The notes under the pieces are model-generated. The model was not told where the DNA came from and searched no databases. It saw nothing but the letters and a program-made list of their open reading frames with translations. This document shows positions 11,301-23,300 of a stretch of DNA of 35,818 nucleotides, one piece after another (position 1 is the first letter of the stretch; each line of letters starts with the position of its first letter). The stretch covers positions 1,645-37,462 of the forward strand of contig BDDC01000960.1 in assembly GCA_001662425.1 (NCBI GenBank), given 5' to 3'. Source of the DNA: Chlamydomonas sphaeroides. Taxonomy: Eukaryota > Chlorophyta > Chlorophyceae > Chlamydomonadales > Chlamydomonadaceae. The position numbers and the translations under genes were made by a program.

Positions 11301-14300
11301 GAGAAGAGCGCCTTGTAGCACCTGGGCGGGCGAGGGGCGGCGCAGAGGCAGGGCGCAGGCGCACGTGGCGGCGAGACCTGCTGCTGCGGAGGATGAGGAT
11401 GCTGCCCGTAGCAAGCAAGCACGCAGGGCAGCTAGGCGCCGCAGCGCGCAGCCACCGGCGCTGCACGCATCGCCGCCAGCTCCCCCAGGCAGCGAGGCAC
11501 CCCCAGCCGCCTCCAGGCCGCGGCCCCTGCTCCGTGGGGCGCGCGCGCCCGCCCACTCACGTCTCGCACACGCCCGTGTTGCCGCACCACTCGCAGGTGG
11601 CGGCGATGAAGAACGCGTCGCACACGTGGCAGCTCTTGCTGGCGGACAGAGCCGTCAGCCCTGCGTCGCGACCCCGGGCCGCCTGCGCGCCCGGGTGTTT
11701 GCATGTATTGGTGGTCGGGGGGAGGCGAGCTCAGTGTCCTCTCACCCCGCACACCTGGCAGCCCCACAGCCGCGCTGTCGCGCGCTGCCCCTGCGTCTTG
11801 CATGCGGCAGGAGACGCGTCGCCCGCCCGCCCGCCCGGGCCCCAGGCCCCACCTGGTCGCTCTGCACCTCGGCCGTCAGCTCGCGAGCGCGCGGCAGGTC
11901 GGCCCTGCGGAACAGCCGCAGCCGCCTGCCATCCTTCATGGGCACCTGGGGGCCGCGGGGTTGGGGCGGGGCCCGCATCGAGCCACGAATGCACCACGGC
12001 AGGCCCATATGTGCAACACGACCGTGACACGAGGCCTGCCGTGGCGGGCGGGGGCCTTGCGGCCAAGGCTTGGCCCCGGCGGATAGGACTGGGCAGGTCG
12101 CGTGCGGACGGGGAGGTAGCGTGCGTGAGGCTGGCCGCCGCCTGCCCATCTGCCGCGTGCGCTGGCGGTGGCGCTGCTGCTGCGGCGGCCCCTCGCGGCG
12201 GCCCCTCCCGCAACGCAGCCGCTGGCTGCCCCGCTGCCCCTGCTGCACCGCGGCCCCAAAAGTGGGTCGGTGCGACAGGGTCGGTGCGGCATGGTCGGTG
12301 CAAACAGATGTAACGTGCCGATGCTACCGGTACCCGTGCTGTCCCTGACGAGGTGCGGGGACGGCTGTTGCGGGCCTCGCAACCGTCAGCTCGGGCCGCA
12401 CCTTGAGGCCGTAGTAGAGCGGCGGCGGCTGTCGGGAGCCGTCGGTCGGCTCGGGAGCCCAGCGCTCGCCCCTCTGCAGCACAACAACCGTCCGGCCGAG
12501 GCAACCAGGCCGATGTAATGCGTCCGGCATGACCAGGCAAAGCCCAGGCAGGGCGAAGCGGCGCACACGATGCGAGCAACTGAGCGGACGTATGCGGCGA
12601 GAGGCGGCACACCCCTGGACGCAGACGCTTTTGCATGCCCGCACCGGGCTGGCGCGACGCAGCCCATCCCAACCCCAGCTCGCCTCGGTGAAGAGCTGCT
12701 CCTCGACGCGCGGGAAGCGCCAGCCACCTGCCACCTCCACATCCCAGTCCGCGGCCACCGGCCACAGCGCCGGCGGGGGCGGCCGCGCGGCCTGCGCCAG
12801 CTGCTGCTTGTATACGGAGATGCGCTTTGCCACCCAGGGGTCCCAGTCCTTGACACCCGTCACCTCTCGCACCGCCTGTGCCAGCGCAGTCGCTGCTGCC
12901 AGGCCCGGCGGCCGACCCGCCTGCGCCGCCTGCGCCGAGCTGGGGCTGGGGCTGGCGGCGGCGCGCCGCGCCGTCTCGTCGGCGACCAGCACCGAAGCCA
13001 ACCGGCCGCGGCCTAGTCCAGCGGCGGCGGAAGAACGCGTCCGCTTAGCGGCCGGCGGCGCGCCCCCGCTGGCCGCGGCGTCGCCATCGCCGGCAAAGTG
13101 CGCCGCGTCGCCAGGCACGGCCGCCGTCACGGCGCCGCCGCCGCCGCGCTTTGCCACGCCACGCACCCCGGCGGCTCGCGTCGCGGGCCGGCCCGGCGCC
13201 TGTCCGCCGCCCGGCTCGTCCACCGACCCCTCGCCCACCGCCTGCCCGTCCTCGGCGCGGCCAGGGCCGTCCGATCGCACGGCGGCGCGCTGCGGCCGCC
13301 CGCTGGCTGCGCTCGCGGGGGCCTGGCGCTGCTGCGCCTCGCCGCGGCTCTCCTCCTCCTCTTCGTCAGTGGCGTCGTAGCTGGCGGAGGCGGGCCGCCC
13401 CTCAACCCTGTCGCTGTAGTTGACTGGCGGGCGCGGGCGCTTGGGCCGCCCGCCGGCGGCCTGCTGCTGCTGAGGATGAGGATGAGGATGAGGATGAGGA
13501 TGAGGATGAGGATGAGGATGAGGATGAGGATGAGGATGAGGATGCTGCTGCGCCGGCGGCATGCTGCGGCGCGCGGTCTCGCGTGCGCCCGGCCAGGGCA
13601 GCGCCACTCGGTGCCTGGGCGGCGGCTGCACGGCAGCGGCGCCAGGCAGCACGTGGCCCGCGCTTGGGCCGCCCAGGCCGGCAGCGGCGCCGCCAGCGGC
13701 TAGGCCGGCGTGCGGGCCCAGGCCAGGGGACGGCAGCGGCCCGGCCGGCGCCAGCGCGGCCCGCAGCTCCGGCTCCATGGGCGGCGACCCGCCCTGGGCA
13801 GCCGCAAGCGCGGCACCGGCTGCCTTGCCCTGCACGGCCGCGCACGCCTCGCCCATGCTGCGGCAAGCGGCCATGCATTCCTGGTCGACCGAGGACCGCG
13901 CGGCAGCCGGCACGGCATCGCAGGCGTCAAGCATGGCGGCCACGTGCGTCAGGACGCCCAGCACCGCAGCCACCGCCGGCCGGGGCGCCGGGTGCCGCTG
14001 CAACACCTCTGCGCGCAGCGCCTGCGCCATCTGAGCAAGCGTGCACGGCGGCGGCAGCGCCGGCGCGAGCGGCCCAGGCTGCAGCAGTGCACCCAGGCGA
14101 GGGTCCTGCGGCGGTAGTAACGCGGCGGCGAGGGCCTGCGGCGGCGAGGCGGGCAGCAGGGCCAGCAGAGCCGCCAGCTGGGGGCAGGCCGGGTGACCCG
14201 GCCGGTCCTGCTCCTGCTCCAGCAACGGCGGCAGCGGCAGGAGCCCCTGCGGCTGCGGCTGCCCGGCGCCCGCCCGCTCCTGGCTGCCTGGCTCGGCGGC

Positions 14301-17300
14301 CGCAGGCGCATGGCCGGCTGGCGCTGGGGCAGGTGCGAGGGCGGCCCCGCCTCGAGTGCTGGCCTGCGTCGGCGGCGCAGGTGGCATGGGCTGCTGCGCC
14401 TCGGGGTGCTGAGGCGAAGCCTGCAGCCGCTGCGACGAGCGAGGGGCCGCGGCAGGGCCCCCAGAGCCGGGCGCCCCGCGGCTCAGCTGCTGCACTACGG
14501 CGAGGCGAGCCGGGCGCCGGGCGCCGGCCACGACGGGCGCCGCTGCCGCCGCGCTCTGGGACTGGCCCAGCCTGCGCGCGCTCGTTGCGTCTGCTGACGC
14601 CGCAAGTGCATCCACGGGGCCCGCGTCGCCGACAGACGACGCGCCCCCGCAAGGGGCTGCTGCGGCTGCGGCTGCGGCTGCTGCGGAGGCATCCTCGGCG
14701 GCCGCGCCTGCGGCACCGCGATCCAGCCCGGCAGGCAACGCCGGGGCTGGGCAGTGCCCCGCTGCAAGGGCCTGCGCGCCGGCGGCCTGCGCGCCGGCTG
14801 CCCCACAGGGCGTCAAATGCGCGTGCGCCTGGGCCCGCCCCCCAGCGCTGTCCTGCAAGGCCCCGGCCCCGGCCTCAGTCTGCGGCTGAGGGCGGGACTG
14901 CTGCGAGCCCGACGGCTCACGCGTCGCGGCCGGCGCGCACCCGGCATTGCCGCCGGTGGCAGAGGCCCTTGGCGGCCGCGGCGGCAGGCTGGCCGCCGGG
15001 GAGGCGGCGGCCACGGAAGGACGCCGCGCCGAGACCCTGGTGGCCAGCGGCACGGCAGGCGCCGGGACCGGCGCCAACTTGGGCGGCCACGGGTGGTGTG
15101 CACGGCCGGGTGCGTCGTCTGCTTCCGCGTCAGAGCCCGAGGCGCTCGGGCCGGCGCCGCGGCGCGCGAGCGCCTGCTGTGCCGCGGCGGAAACCTGGCC
15201 TAGGAGCAGCGCCCCTCGCTCCGGGCTGCTGCCCCGGGAGCAGCGGTCCGGCGGCGGCGGCGGCGGCAGCGGCATGCCGCCCAGGCCCAGGTGGGGGTCG
15301 TGGCGCGGGGCGGCCCCGCCGGCGGCAGCGAGAGGCTGCTGGTGGCCAGGTCCGTTGGGCGACGGGCCGGGACCGGGGTCCGGTCCGGCGAGCGGCACGG
15401 GCGACAGCGCACACGTCCCCGAGGCCATGGGCGGCAGCAGGGGCAGCTGCAGCTGCAGCTGCTCCTTCTCCGCCTCCAGGCAGGGCTGCAGGGAGGGGGG
15501 CGCCGACGCCTGCGGCGAGGCCTGCGCGGCCCGGGCACCGGCCGCCGCAGCGGCGCCCCGAAGCGGCTGCTGCCGGCGCTTGTGGCGCGCGTGCGTATCG
15601 GAAGTCTGCTGCTGCAGCGCGTCCGCGTCGCTCGGGCCGGCAGCCGCCGCTGCAGCCCCGGCGCCTCCAGGAGGTGGCCGCAGCTCGAGCAGCGGTCGCG
15701 AGCCTGACGCAGCGAGGGACAACGGCGGGGCACACAGCGGCGACGGGCAGCTAATACGGTGTGCCGCAGTCCCATGCAAGCTGTGCGCCTGTGCAACCGA
15801 GCATGCAAGGCGTACGCCACAGGCAGTCGGCACGCTGGCCCCAACCGAGCAACGGCGCAAGCGTCGGTTTCGGGTAGCGCCACTCGGCTGGATGCAGCCC
15901 TACATGCTCCGTGCCATGCAGGCAGGCAGGCAAGGCCCAAATCTCGGGCACTGTGAAACGGCTCAGCCTCACCGTCAGCCGGCTCTGCCGTCGGAACGTC
16001 TGCGCGGGCGCGTCTGCTGCGCCGAGGCGTGCGCTGCAAGGGCTTGCGTTTGCCCGAGCGGACGTGCAGCTCGAGGCCGCCGCTGCCGTCGGGGCGCCAG
16101 CCCTCGATGGTCTTGCCGCGAGTGAACTTGCGGAGTTCAAGCGGCGCAATTATCCTGCTGCTGTCCGGGCAATCGGCCATGGTCGTCTGGTATCTGTCAC
16201 GGTGGTCCTTGCCATCAAGGATAACCTGTGGCGGCGGCGGCAGCAGCGGCAGGCCCGGCGATCAGGGGCGCGGGGTGTCGGCAGGGCACACGCGGGGCGA
16301 GCGCACGCCGGGCTGCACCGCGCAGCGGCGGCGCACCTTGATGCCGACGAGCATGCTGCCGCCGCTGGTCCGCAGCCCGGGGCACCACGCGTCAAGCCGG
16401 GCCCTTCCCAGGCAGTAGGTGACACGGGAACAGAGGTACAACCCCTCCTGTGCAGGACGCAGGGCAAAGGGCAAAGGGCGTCGGTGCGTGGAGCCGATGA
16501 GGCAGCTGCCGCCACGACGGTCACGCTCACTCTGTCACCGCCACCGCCCTCCTCCGTCTCCTCGCCCTCGCCTTCGCTGTCCTCGCTCTGGGCATCGCCG
16601 TCGTCGTCGCCACTAGCGTGGCTGTTTCCATCGCTGCTACCATCGCTGCTGCCGTCAGCGCTGCGGTCGCTGCCGCCGGTAGCGCTGCCCTCGGCGGGCG
16701 ACGCGGCGACAGCCGCCGGCCCCGCCGACCGCCGCCGCGCCTCCGGCCCCTGGCCCTCCGCGGGCGGGCTGCTCGACAGCACGAGCAGCAGGTGGCTGTC
16801 GCTGCCCGCCCGCCAGCCGCACACGTGCTTGCCCTTGACCTCCGCCGCCAGGTCATCGCGGTCCTTGAGGCGCTTGTCGACGCACGTGTAGCGCACGCGG
16901 AAGATGCGCTGCCGCTCGACCCCGTCCACCTTGACCTGGCGCGGCCAAGGTGGGGCCCGGGCGGCACGGCAGCAGTGCAGCGCGGAAGTGGGGCGCAGGC
17001 AGCAACGGGCACGAGGCAGCGGCGCCGGCCGCGTGCAGCGGCGGGCCGGTGTGCGGCAGCAGGGCTTCGGCCGGGGCAGTGCGGGGCTCGGCCTGTTGCA
17101 TCCTTTCCTGCGTCCACATGTCAGCCGACGATTCGGCTCGATGGGGCAGATCGATGCTACCGACCAAGCTCCCAGGGCCGGCGGGGCTGCGCACCTTGAC
17201 GGTCAGGGGCACCTCGTCCACCGTAGCAATGAGGCCGGGCACCCAGCCCTCCAGCCAGGACTTGTTGAGCCGGTACCAGTTGGTCACGTCGAGCTTTAGG

Positions 17301-20300
17301 TCGGCCTGGAGCAGGCCGCGGCAGGTGCAACCGAATCTGCAAGTCAGGGCTGGGCCGAGGCCGCTCCTGCGCCACGCCGATGCACTCCCGCTGCCTTTCC
17401 TCGCCGCCCTCACGCGGTCACGCGCTTGGAACGAGCGCCCCTCAGCCCCCGTCCTCGTACCTCCGCCTCCGCCGCCTCCGCGCCCCTGCCTGGGCCTTCG
17501 CCGTGCAGCTGCAGCCACAGCTGCAAACCGCACTCGCCGCTGCGGGTCCATTTGTATGGCCGGCCACCACTCTTGGCCACGTACTTGGCCAGCTGCTGGC
17601 GCTCGACCAGGCCGTAGCTGTCGTCTATGGCGGCGTCGAAGCGCTCCGGCTGCTCCACGCCGTCAAGCACGACCTGCGATCCAACCGGCAGCCACAGGCC
17701 ATGCGCGTCAGGCCTACCCACCCCCTCTTCCTCCAAATCACACACAGACACAAGCGCCGCGTGTTACTCAATCCCTTTCCCCAAACATGGGCGCACCACG
17801 TGCGTCTTATCTACCCTTCTGAACGAACATGCGCCGGGCGAACAGCATGCGTTGGGAGCAGCGCGGGCCTTGCACGTGGGGCCTTGTCCGGGGCAGCGCA
17901 ACGGCCCAACGCGGCGAGCAGCTCACCGTGACCTGCACTGGCCAGGTGCACTCCTGCGCCAGCATCTGCGCCAGGCAGGGGAACCAGCGCGTGGTGGCCG
18001 TCTTCGTCAGGCGGTACGGGTGTCTCTTGTCCCTGATGCGCAGCTCCTGCGCAGCGGGCGGGGGCGCAGCAAGCGGAGAACTGCATGGAGCCCGCAGGCC
18101 ACGCACCCTCGCCTTGGGCGCAGGGCCACAGGGCTGCAGCAACAGCAACGGACCCCGCCCATGGGCTCACCATGGGATGATCCGTAGGCGCCACGCCAGC
18201 CGACGTGGCAGCCGACCCCGACATCGCACCGCGGCGCGGTGGCACCTGACGCCGGGCGCCGCAGGACGGAGTCCCCGCTGCTGCCGCGCTCGCCTGCCCG
18301 GCGTTCGCTCCCGACCGGGTGTGGCCAGACGCCACAGGCCCTGCTACTGCCGCAGTCACCGCGGCCGCCGCCGCCGCCTGGGCGCGCGTCTGGCGGCCCG
18401 CCGGTGATGACTCCGGACCCGGAGGAGAGGGCCGCGATAGCAGCTGCCCGTGCGGCGACGCTGGGCGCGAGCCGGCGCCAGAGGCACGGCGGCCCATGGC
18501 AGCATCGACATTGGCGTCAACAGCAGCAACAGCAGCGTGGCTGCCGCTCTCGGACAGGCGCCGCCGCTTACCGCCGCCGTTGGGAGCCGCATGCTCCCTG
18601 GCATCGGCGTCGGCGCAAGCCGTCGCCAGAGGCACGGCCGTCACAGCGGCGGCTTGAGGCGCCGGCTGCTTGGGCGGCAGGGCACCCTTGCTCGCTGCAA
18701 GTGATGCGGTGGGCCGTTTGGCTTGCATCACCTGCAGCTGCTCCGCCCTGGCGCTGCGGGCCGCGTCCGCCTTGGCCTCCTCCGACAGCAGCCGCCGCCC
18801 GGCCGCCTGCCTGGCTGCGGCGGCTGAAGCAGGCGCCGGCGGCGGCTTCCTGGCAGCGCGCGTCTGGCGCTGCTGCGGCTGCTGCGGCGGTGCGGGCCGT
18901 GCAGGCGCCTGCGCCGCCGGCTTCGCGCCAGAGCCCTCGCTGCCGCCGGTGCCTGAGCTGCGGCGCGAGCGCTGGCCGTCGGCGCTCCCCGAGGCCGTGG
19001 CGCCGCCGCAGTCGGACCGGCGGCGGGGGCCGTCGAGCAGCTGCGTGGGCTTGCCGCTGTCCAGGTCGAGGAGGGTCTGGCGGGCGATGGGGTCGCTCCG
19101 GCCCTTAGATGCGCCGCGGGAGGCCGCCGCGCCGGCCGAGGGCCAGCTGGCTGTGGCGGGGGCTGGAGCCGGCGGCGGGGCAGGGGATGCCAGCGGCGGC
19201 GCAGCGCCCGTCGGCATGGCGTCGGGCTGCCCCGCTGGGCCCGCCGGCAGCGCGAGAGGCTCGGCTGCAGGAGGCGCACTGGCCGCAGGCAGCGGCGCTT
19301 GATCGACGGAGGCCACGGGGCCCGGCGGCACAGCGGCGGCCGAAGGTGGCGCATGCACAAGCTCCGCCGCAGCCCCGCCATCTGTGGAGCCTGCGCCTGC
19401 GCCCAAGTGCGTGCCGTCCGCTGCCGCTGGCAGGGCCGCGTCTGCGGCTGGCGGTGCCGCCTCGGATCGGGGGGCCTCAGCACCCGTTCCCAACGAGGCC
19501 GCGGCCACCGCACCGGTCGCTGCAGGCGGCGTGGCCACGACGCCTGCACTCGCCTGGCGCACACCTAGTTCGCCCTGTGCGACAGCGCCCTCCGCTGACG
19601 GGCCCGGGGGCGCTGCCGCCGCCTCCACAGCCAGGCCCGGCATGCCCGCCCCGGCCTCAGCTACTCTCCCCGGCTGCTCATAAGTCGGCTTCTCCACCAC
19701 CGGCTGCTTTGCATCCGCCGCCAGTTGGCCAGCGTCCGGCGCCAGCGGCTGGGTGTCCGCTGCTAGCGGCTCCGCCGCGGCTCCACCAGCCTCCTCGCAC
19801 ACCGCGCTCGCCAGTTTGGCATCCGCCTCCCGGCAGCCCTCCGCCTCGGCCGGCTCCTCCGAAGCCTTGCCCGACTCCTCCGGCCCTGCCACGACCGCGG
19901 CGTCTTCTGTCGGCGAAGCACTGAGCGCCGCAGCCTCCACCCCGGTGTCAGGCCCCGCATCCTCAACGCCGGCGCCCTCCGCGGCCGCGGCGGCCGTCCC
20001 CGACGGCTCCGCCACCTTGCAGCAGGCGGAGCCCGCAGGGCCACCGCCCCAGCTGGCGGCGCCGCCACGGGCCCTGTGCGCGCTGGACTCCACATCGCCA
20101 TGATCGCCGCCGCGACCCACGCAAGTGCCGCTGGCCTCGCTGGCGTCGCTGCCGGCGTCCGTCAAGTCCACCCGCAGCGGCTCGGCGCGGGGGCCGCACC
20201 CATTGGACGCTGCCTGCGAGGGCGCCGGATGCTGCGCCTGGCGCAGCAGCGGCAGCGGCGCCGCCATGTGCTGCTGAGGATGAGGATGGGGATGCTGCTG

Positions 20301-23300
20301 CTGACGGGGCTTTAGGTGGGCTGGCAGCTGGGTGGGGGAGCCCTTGGCGTAAGCAGGCAGGCACGGGCGGGGCTGGGGGCGGTGCGGCAGAGCGTGGGCA
20401 GCGCCGGCGGGCGCCCCGGCCTGCGACCACGGGGGCACCGCCTGGGCCGGCAGCGGCACCGCGCCGCTCGGCGGCGCCTCCGCGGGCGCTGGCTGGGCTG
20501 CGGCCATCTCCTCCTCTGCGTACTTGCCCAGCGCCAGCATGATGTCGACCACCGCATGCGTGGCAGGCGCCGGTGGCGGCTCTAGTGGCGCCGCCGGAGG
20601 CAGCACCAGCGGCGCTGCAGCCGCCGCCGCCGCCGAGGATGGCTCCAGCGGCTCGGCCGCTGGCGGTGCCGAAGGCGGCTCTAGTGGCGCAGCAGACGAT
20701 AGCTCCAGGGGCGCTGCAGCCGCCGCCGCCGCCGAGGATGGCTCCAGCGGCTCGGCCGCTGGCGGCGCCGAAGGCGGCTCTAGTGGCGCCGCAGAAGATA
20801 GCTCCAGGGGCGCTGCAGCCGCCGCCGCCGCCGAGGATGGCTCCAGCGGCTCGGCCGCTGGCGGCGCCGAAGGCGGCTCTGCCGGCGCCCCCGCCGGCGG
20901 AGCTGACGGCCCCGCCAGGGACTCGTCCAGTTGCTGCGCAGGAGGCGGCCCAAGCGGCTCGGCTGCCGGCGGCGCGGCGAAAGACGGCTGTAACGGCTCG
21001 GCCGGCGGCGGGGCCGAAGGCAGCAACAGCGGCTCCGCCGCCGGCGGCGCCAAGCGTGATTCCAGCGGAACAGGCGGCGGCGGCGCTACGCCCTTTGCGC
21101 CCTCGGCGGGCAGCAGCACCGCGCCCTCGGCGCCCTCGGGGCCCTGCGGCTTGGCCGCCATCGCCTGAGGCGCCAGTCCTAGGTCCAGCTTCTCGTCCGC
21201 AGCCGGCGCCTCGACGGCAGCAGGCAAAGATCCCGGCCCGACCACCTCATCCGCCACTGCCTCCACGTTGACGGCCTCGGCGCCGCCTGGGCCGACATGA
21301 GCGGCGGCTTCGGCAACAGCCGGCTGCGACGCGAGGGACGGCTCTGCCTCGATGCACGGCAGCTCAGCCGCGACGCCGCCGCGGTCCTGCCCACCGGCGG
21401 CCGCAGCGCCGGCCTCAGCACAGGGCAGCGGCGACGGCGGGCGCGAGGGCGGCAGCGGCGCGTCCGCTGGCGCCGCCCCCACCTGCGCCGTCGGCGGCGG
21501 CACTGCCTCACGCGCCTGCGGGCCGGCAGCGCCGGGCCCGAGGGCCGGAGGCGCCGCATGCCCTTTGGGTCCTGGACCGCTGGCTAGCGCCGCATGCGAC
21601 TCGTACGCAGCCGTCGCGGGCGTGTCCCAGCGGCTTCGTCGTGGGCTCTGCATGCCTTGTTGAGCTGGAGGAACGGAAGCGGACGCCGGCGCCGGCGCGG
21701 GCGCCGATGCAGCCTCGCGCGGCTGTGGCGGCGCTTGGACCTCTCTTTGGTGGCCGCTCTCCGCGGTGTTGCCCGCCCCTCTTACTACGTACGGCGCACG
21801 GCGCACCCTGCCGCCGCTACCTGAGCGCGCCTCCTCCGGGCTCTTCGGAAAGAGCACGAACTGAATAGGCTCGCGCTTCGTGGCCGCAAGCAGCGTCCCC
21901 TGCGGCGCCTGCGACCCCGCCTGCGCCGCGGCCAGCCCGGGAGCCGCCTGCGCCCTGGGGCCAGGCTCCTGCGGTCGGCCCGCTCGAGCGGGCGGCGACG
22001 GCGGCCCAGGCCTCTCCGCTGCGGCCGGCGGCTCACCGGCTGGCGCCGGTGCAGCCGCCTGCGGCGTGATGCGCACGGCCGGGCGCTCTTTGCCACCGGC
22101 ACCGCGGGCACGACGTGGTGATGGGTCAAATGAAAAGATGGGCGCCTGGCTGCCGTTGAGCACGGCTTGGGCCCAGGCCGGCTGCACCTGCTGCTGGGGC
22201 TGCTGCTGCGGCGACGGGACGCCAGGCGAGGGCCCCGCCTGCTGCTCTCCGTCGCCGTCCTGGCCGTCGTCATCCTCGAAACTGAGATGCGGCAGCGACG
22301 CCCCTGACCGCCGCCGCGGCGGCGGCGACTGCGCCAGTGCCAGCTGACGCACAGGCGGCGGCGCCACCGACTGCTGCCTCGACTGGTGACGGGTCCTCAC
22401 GCCGGGCCCCGGCTCGTGCGCAACCACGACAGGCGCCGGCTCGCGTGGCGCGGCTTGGCGGCGGGCCTCCTCCCTGCCCGAGCTGTTGCCGCCGGCTGCA
22501 GGGCCCACAGGCTGCGCCAGACGCTGCTTTGCGAGAAGGGCGTTCCTTACCGGAGGGCCGCCGAGGCCATCGCCGTCGCGGCCGGAGTCACTGCTGCTGC
22601 CCGGCGGACGGTCTGCGCCCCGCCCTGGCGCCAGAGGCTGGGGGCGCGGCGGGGCTTCGGAGGGGCCAGCGCTGTCATTGGCCCTGGCGTCTCCCCCGTT
22701 GCTGCGCGGGTAGCTGGGCCCCTCCCCCGGCCGAGGCGTGCCGTTGGGCCCGCTGCTTGGCCCAGAAGCCGCCCACCTGCCCGAACCGTTAGCTGCAGTG
22801 CAGTTACCATTGGCCTCCGGCCGCGGCTCCGGCTGGGCCCTAGCCGCATGCTGGCCCGCACCGCGCGAGTCAGCCCGCAGCAGGGGGTTGCCGTTGCCGC
22901 AGCCGCTGCGGTCACGCCGAGCGCCTGTGCCCTCGCCATCGCTGCTGCTACGCCGGCTGTCGCTGCTGATGCGCCCGTCACGGCCCCGGTGGCCGTCACG
23001 ATGGTCGCGGGGCGCCTCGCCGGGCCGCACGCCCTGCTGCGTCACGCCATTGTCGCCGCCTCCTCGGTAGGGGGCGCCCTCGTCACCGCCCATGCCGTCA
23101 CCGCTGCCGCGCCGGCAGCTGCTGCCATCGCGTCCGTCGGGGGAGCGCCAAGTGGAACGTGGAACCCCCGTTGGCGACTGGCCCCTCGGGAGAGGTGCAG
23201 TGGACCTGCCTGGTAGCGGTGAGCGCCAGTCGCAGGCCTCGCCAGCGGTCTGGGGTGGGCCGGGGCCATGGTGGTCAGGCGGCCGGGCGTCAGAACCGCG

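Noticed and set aside
13472..13543. Could the GAGGAT array be a CRISPR or telomere-like array?
   Set aside because: No spacers, and the hexamer does not match plant/algal telomere repeats; it is an in-frame coding microsatellite.
13583..15754. 723-codon plus-strand open frame
   Set aside because: It lies opposite the large low-complexity exon of the minus-strand gene. Both strands stay open because of GC-rich codons; the Arg/Pro/Ala-only composition is typical of a shadow.
16531..16935. Reading the triplicated domain as a SAND domain of the algal RegA type
   Set aside because: I could not see the KDWK-type core expected of SAND domains; the strand layout fits B3 slightly better, and neither is secure.
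20524..21271. Ala/Gly/Ser-rich plus-strand frames of over 200 codons
   Set aside because: Antisense of the 99-bp coding tandem repeat; the minus frame continues for 5 kb and splices in phase, the plus frames do not.
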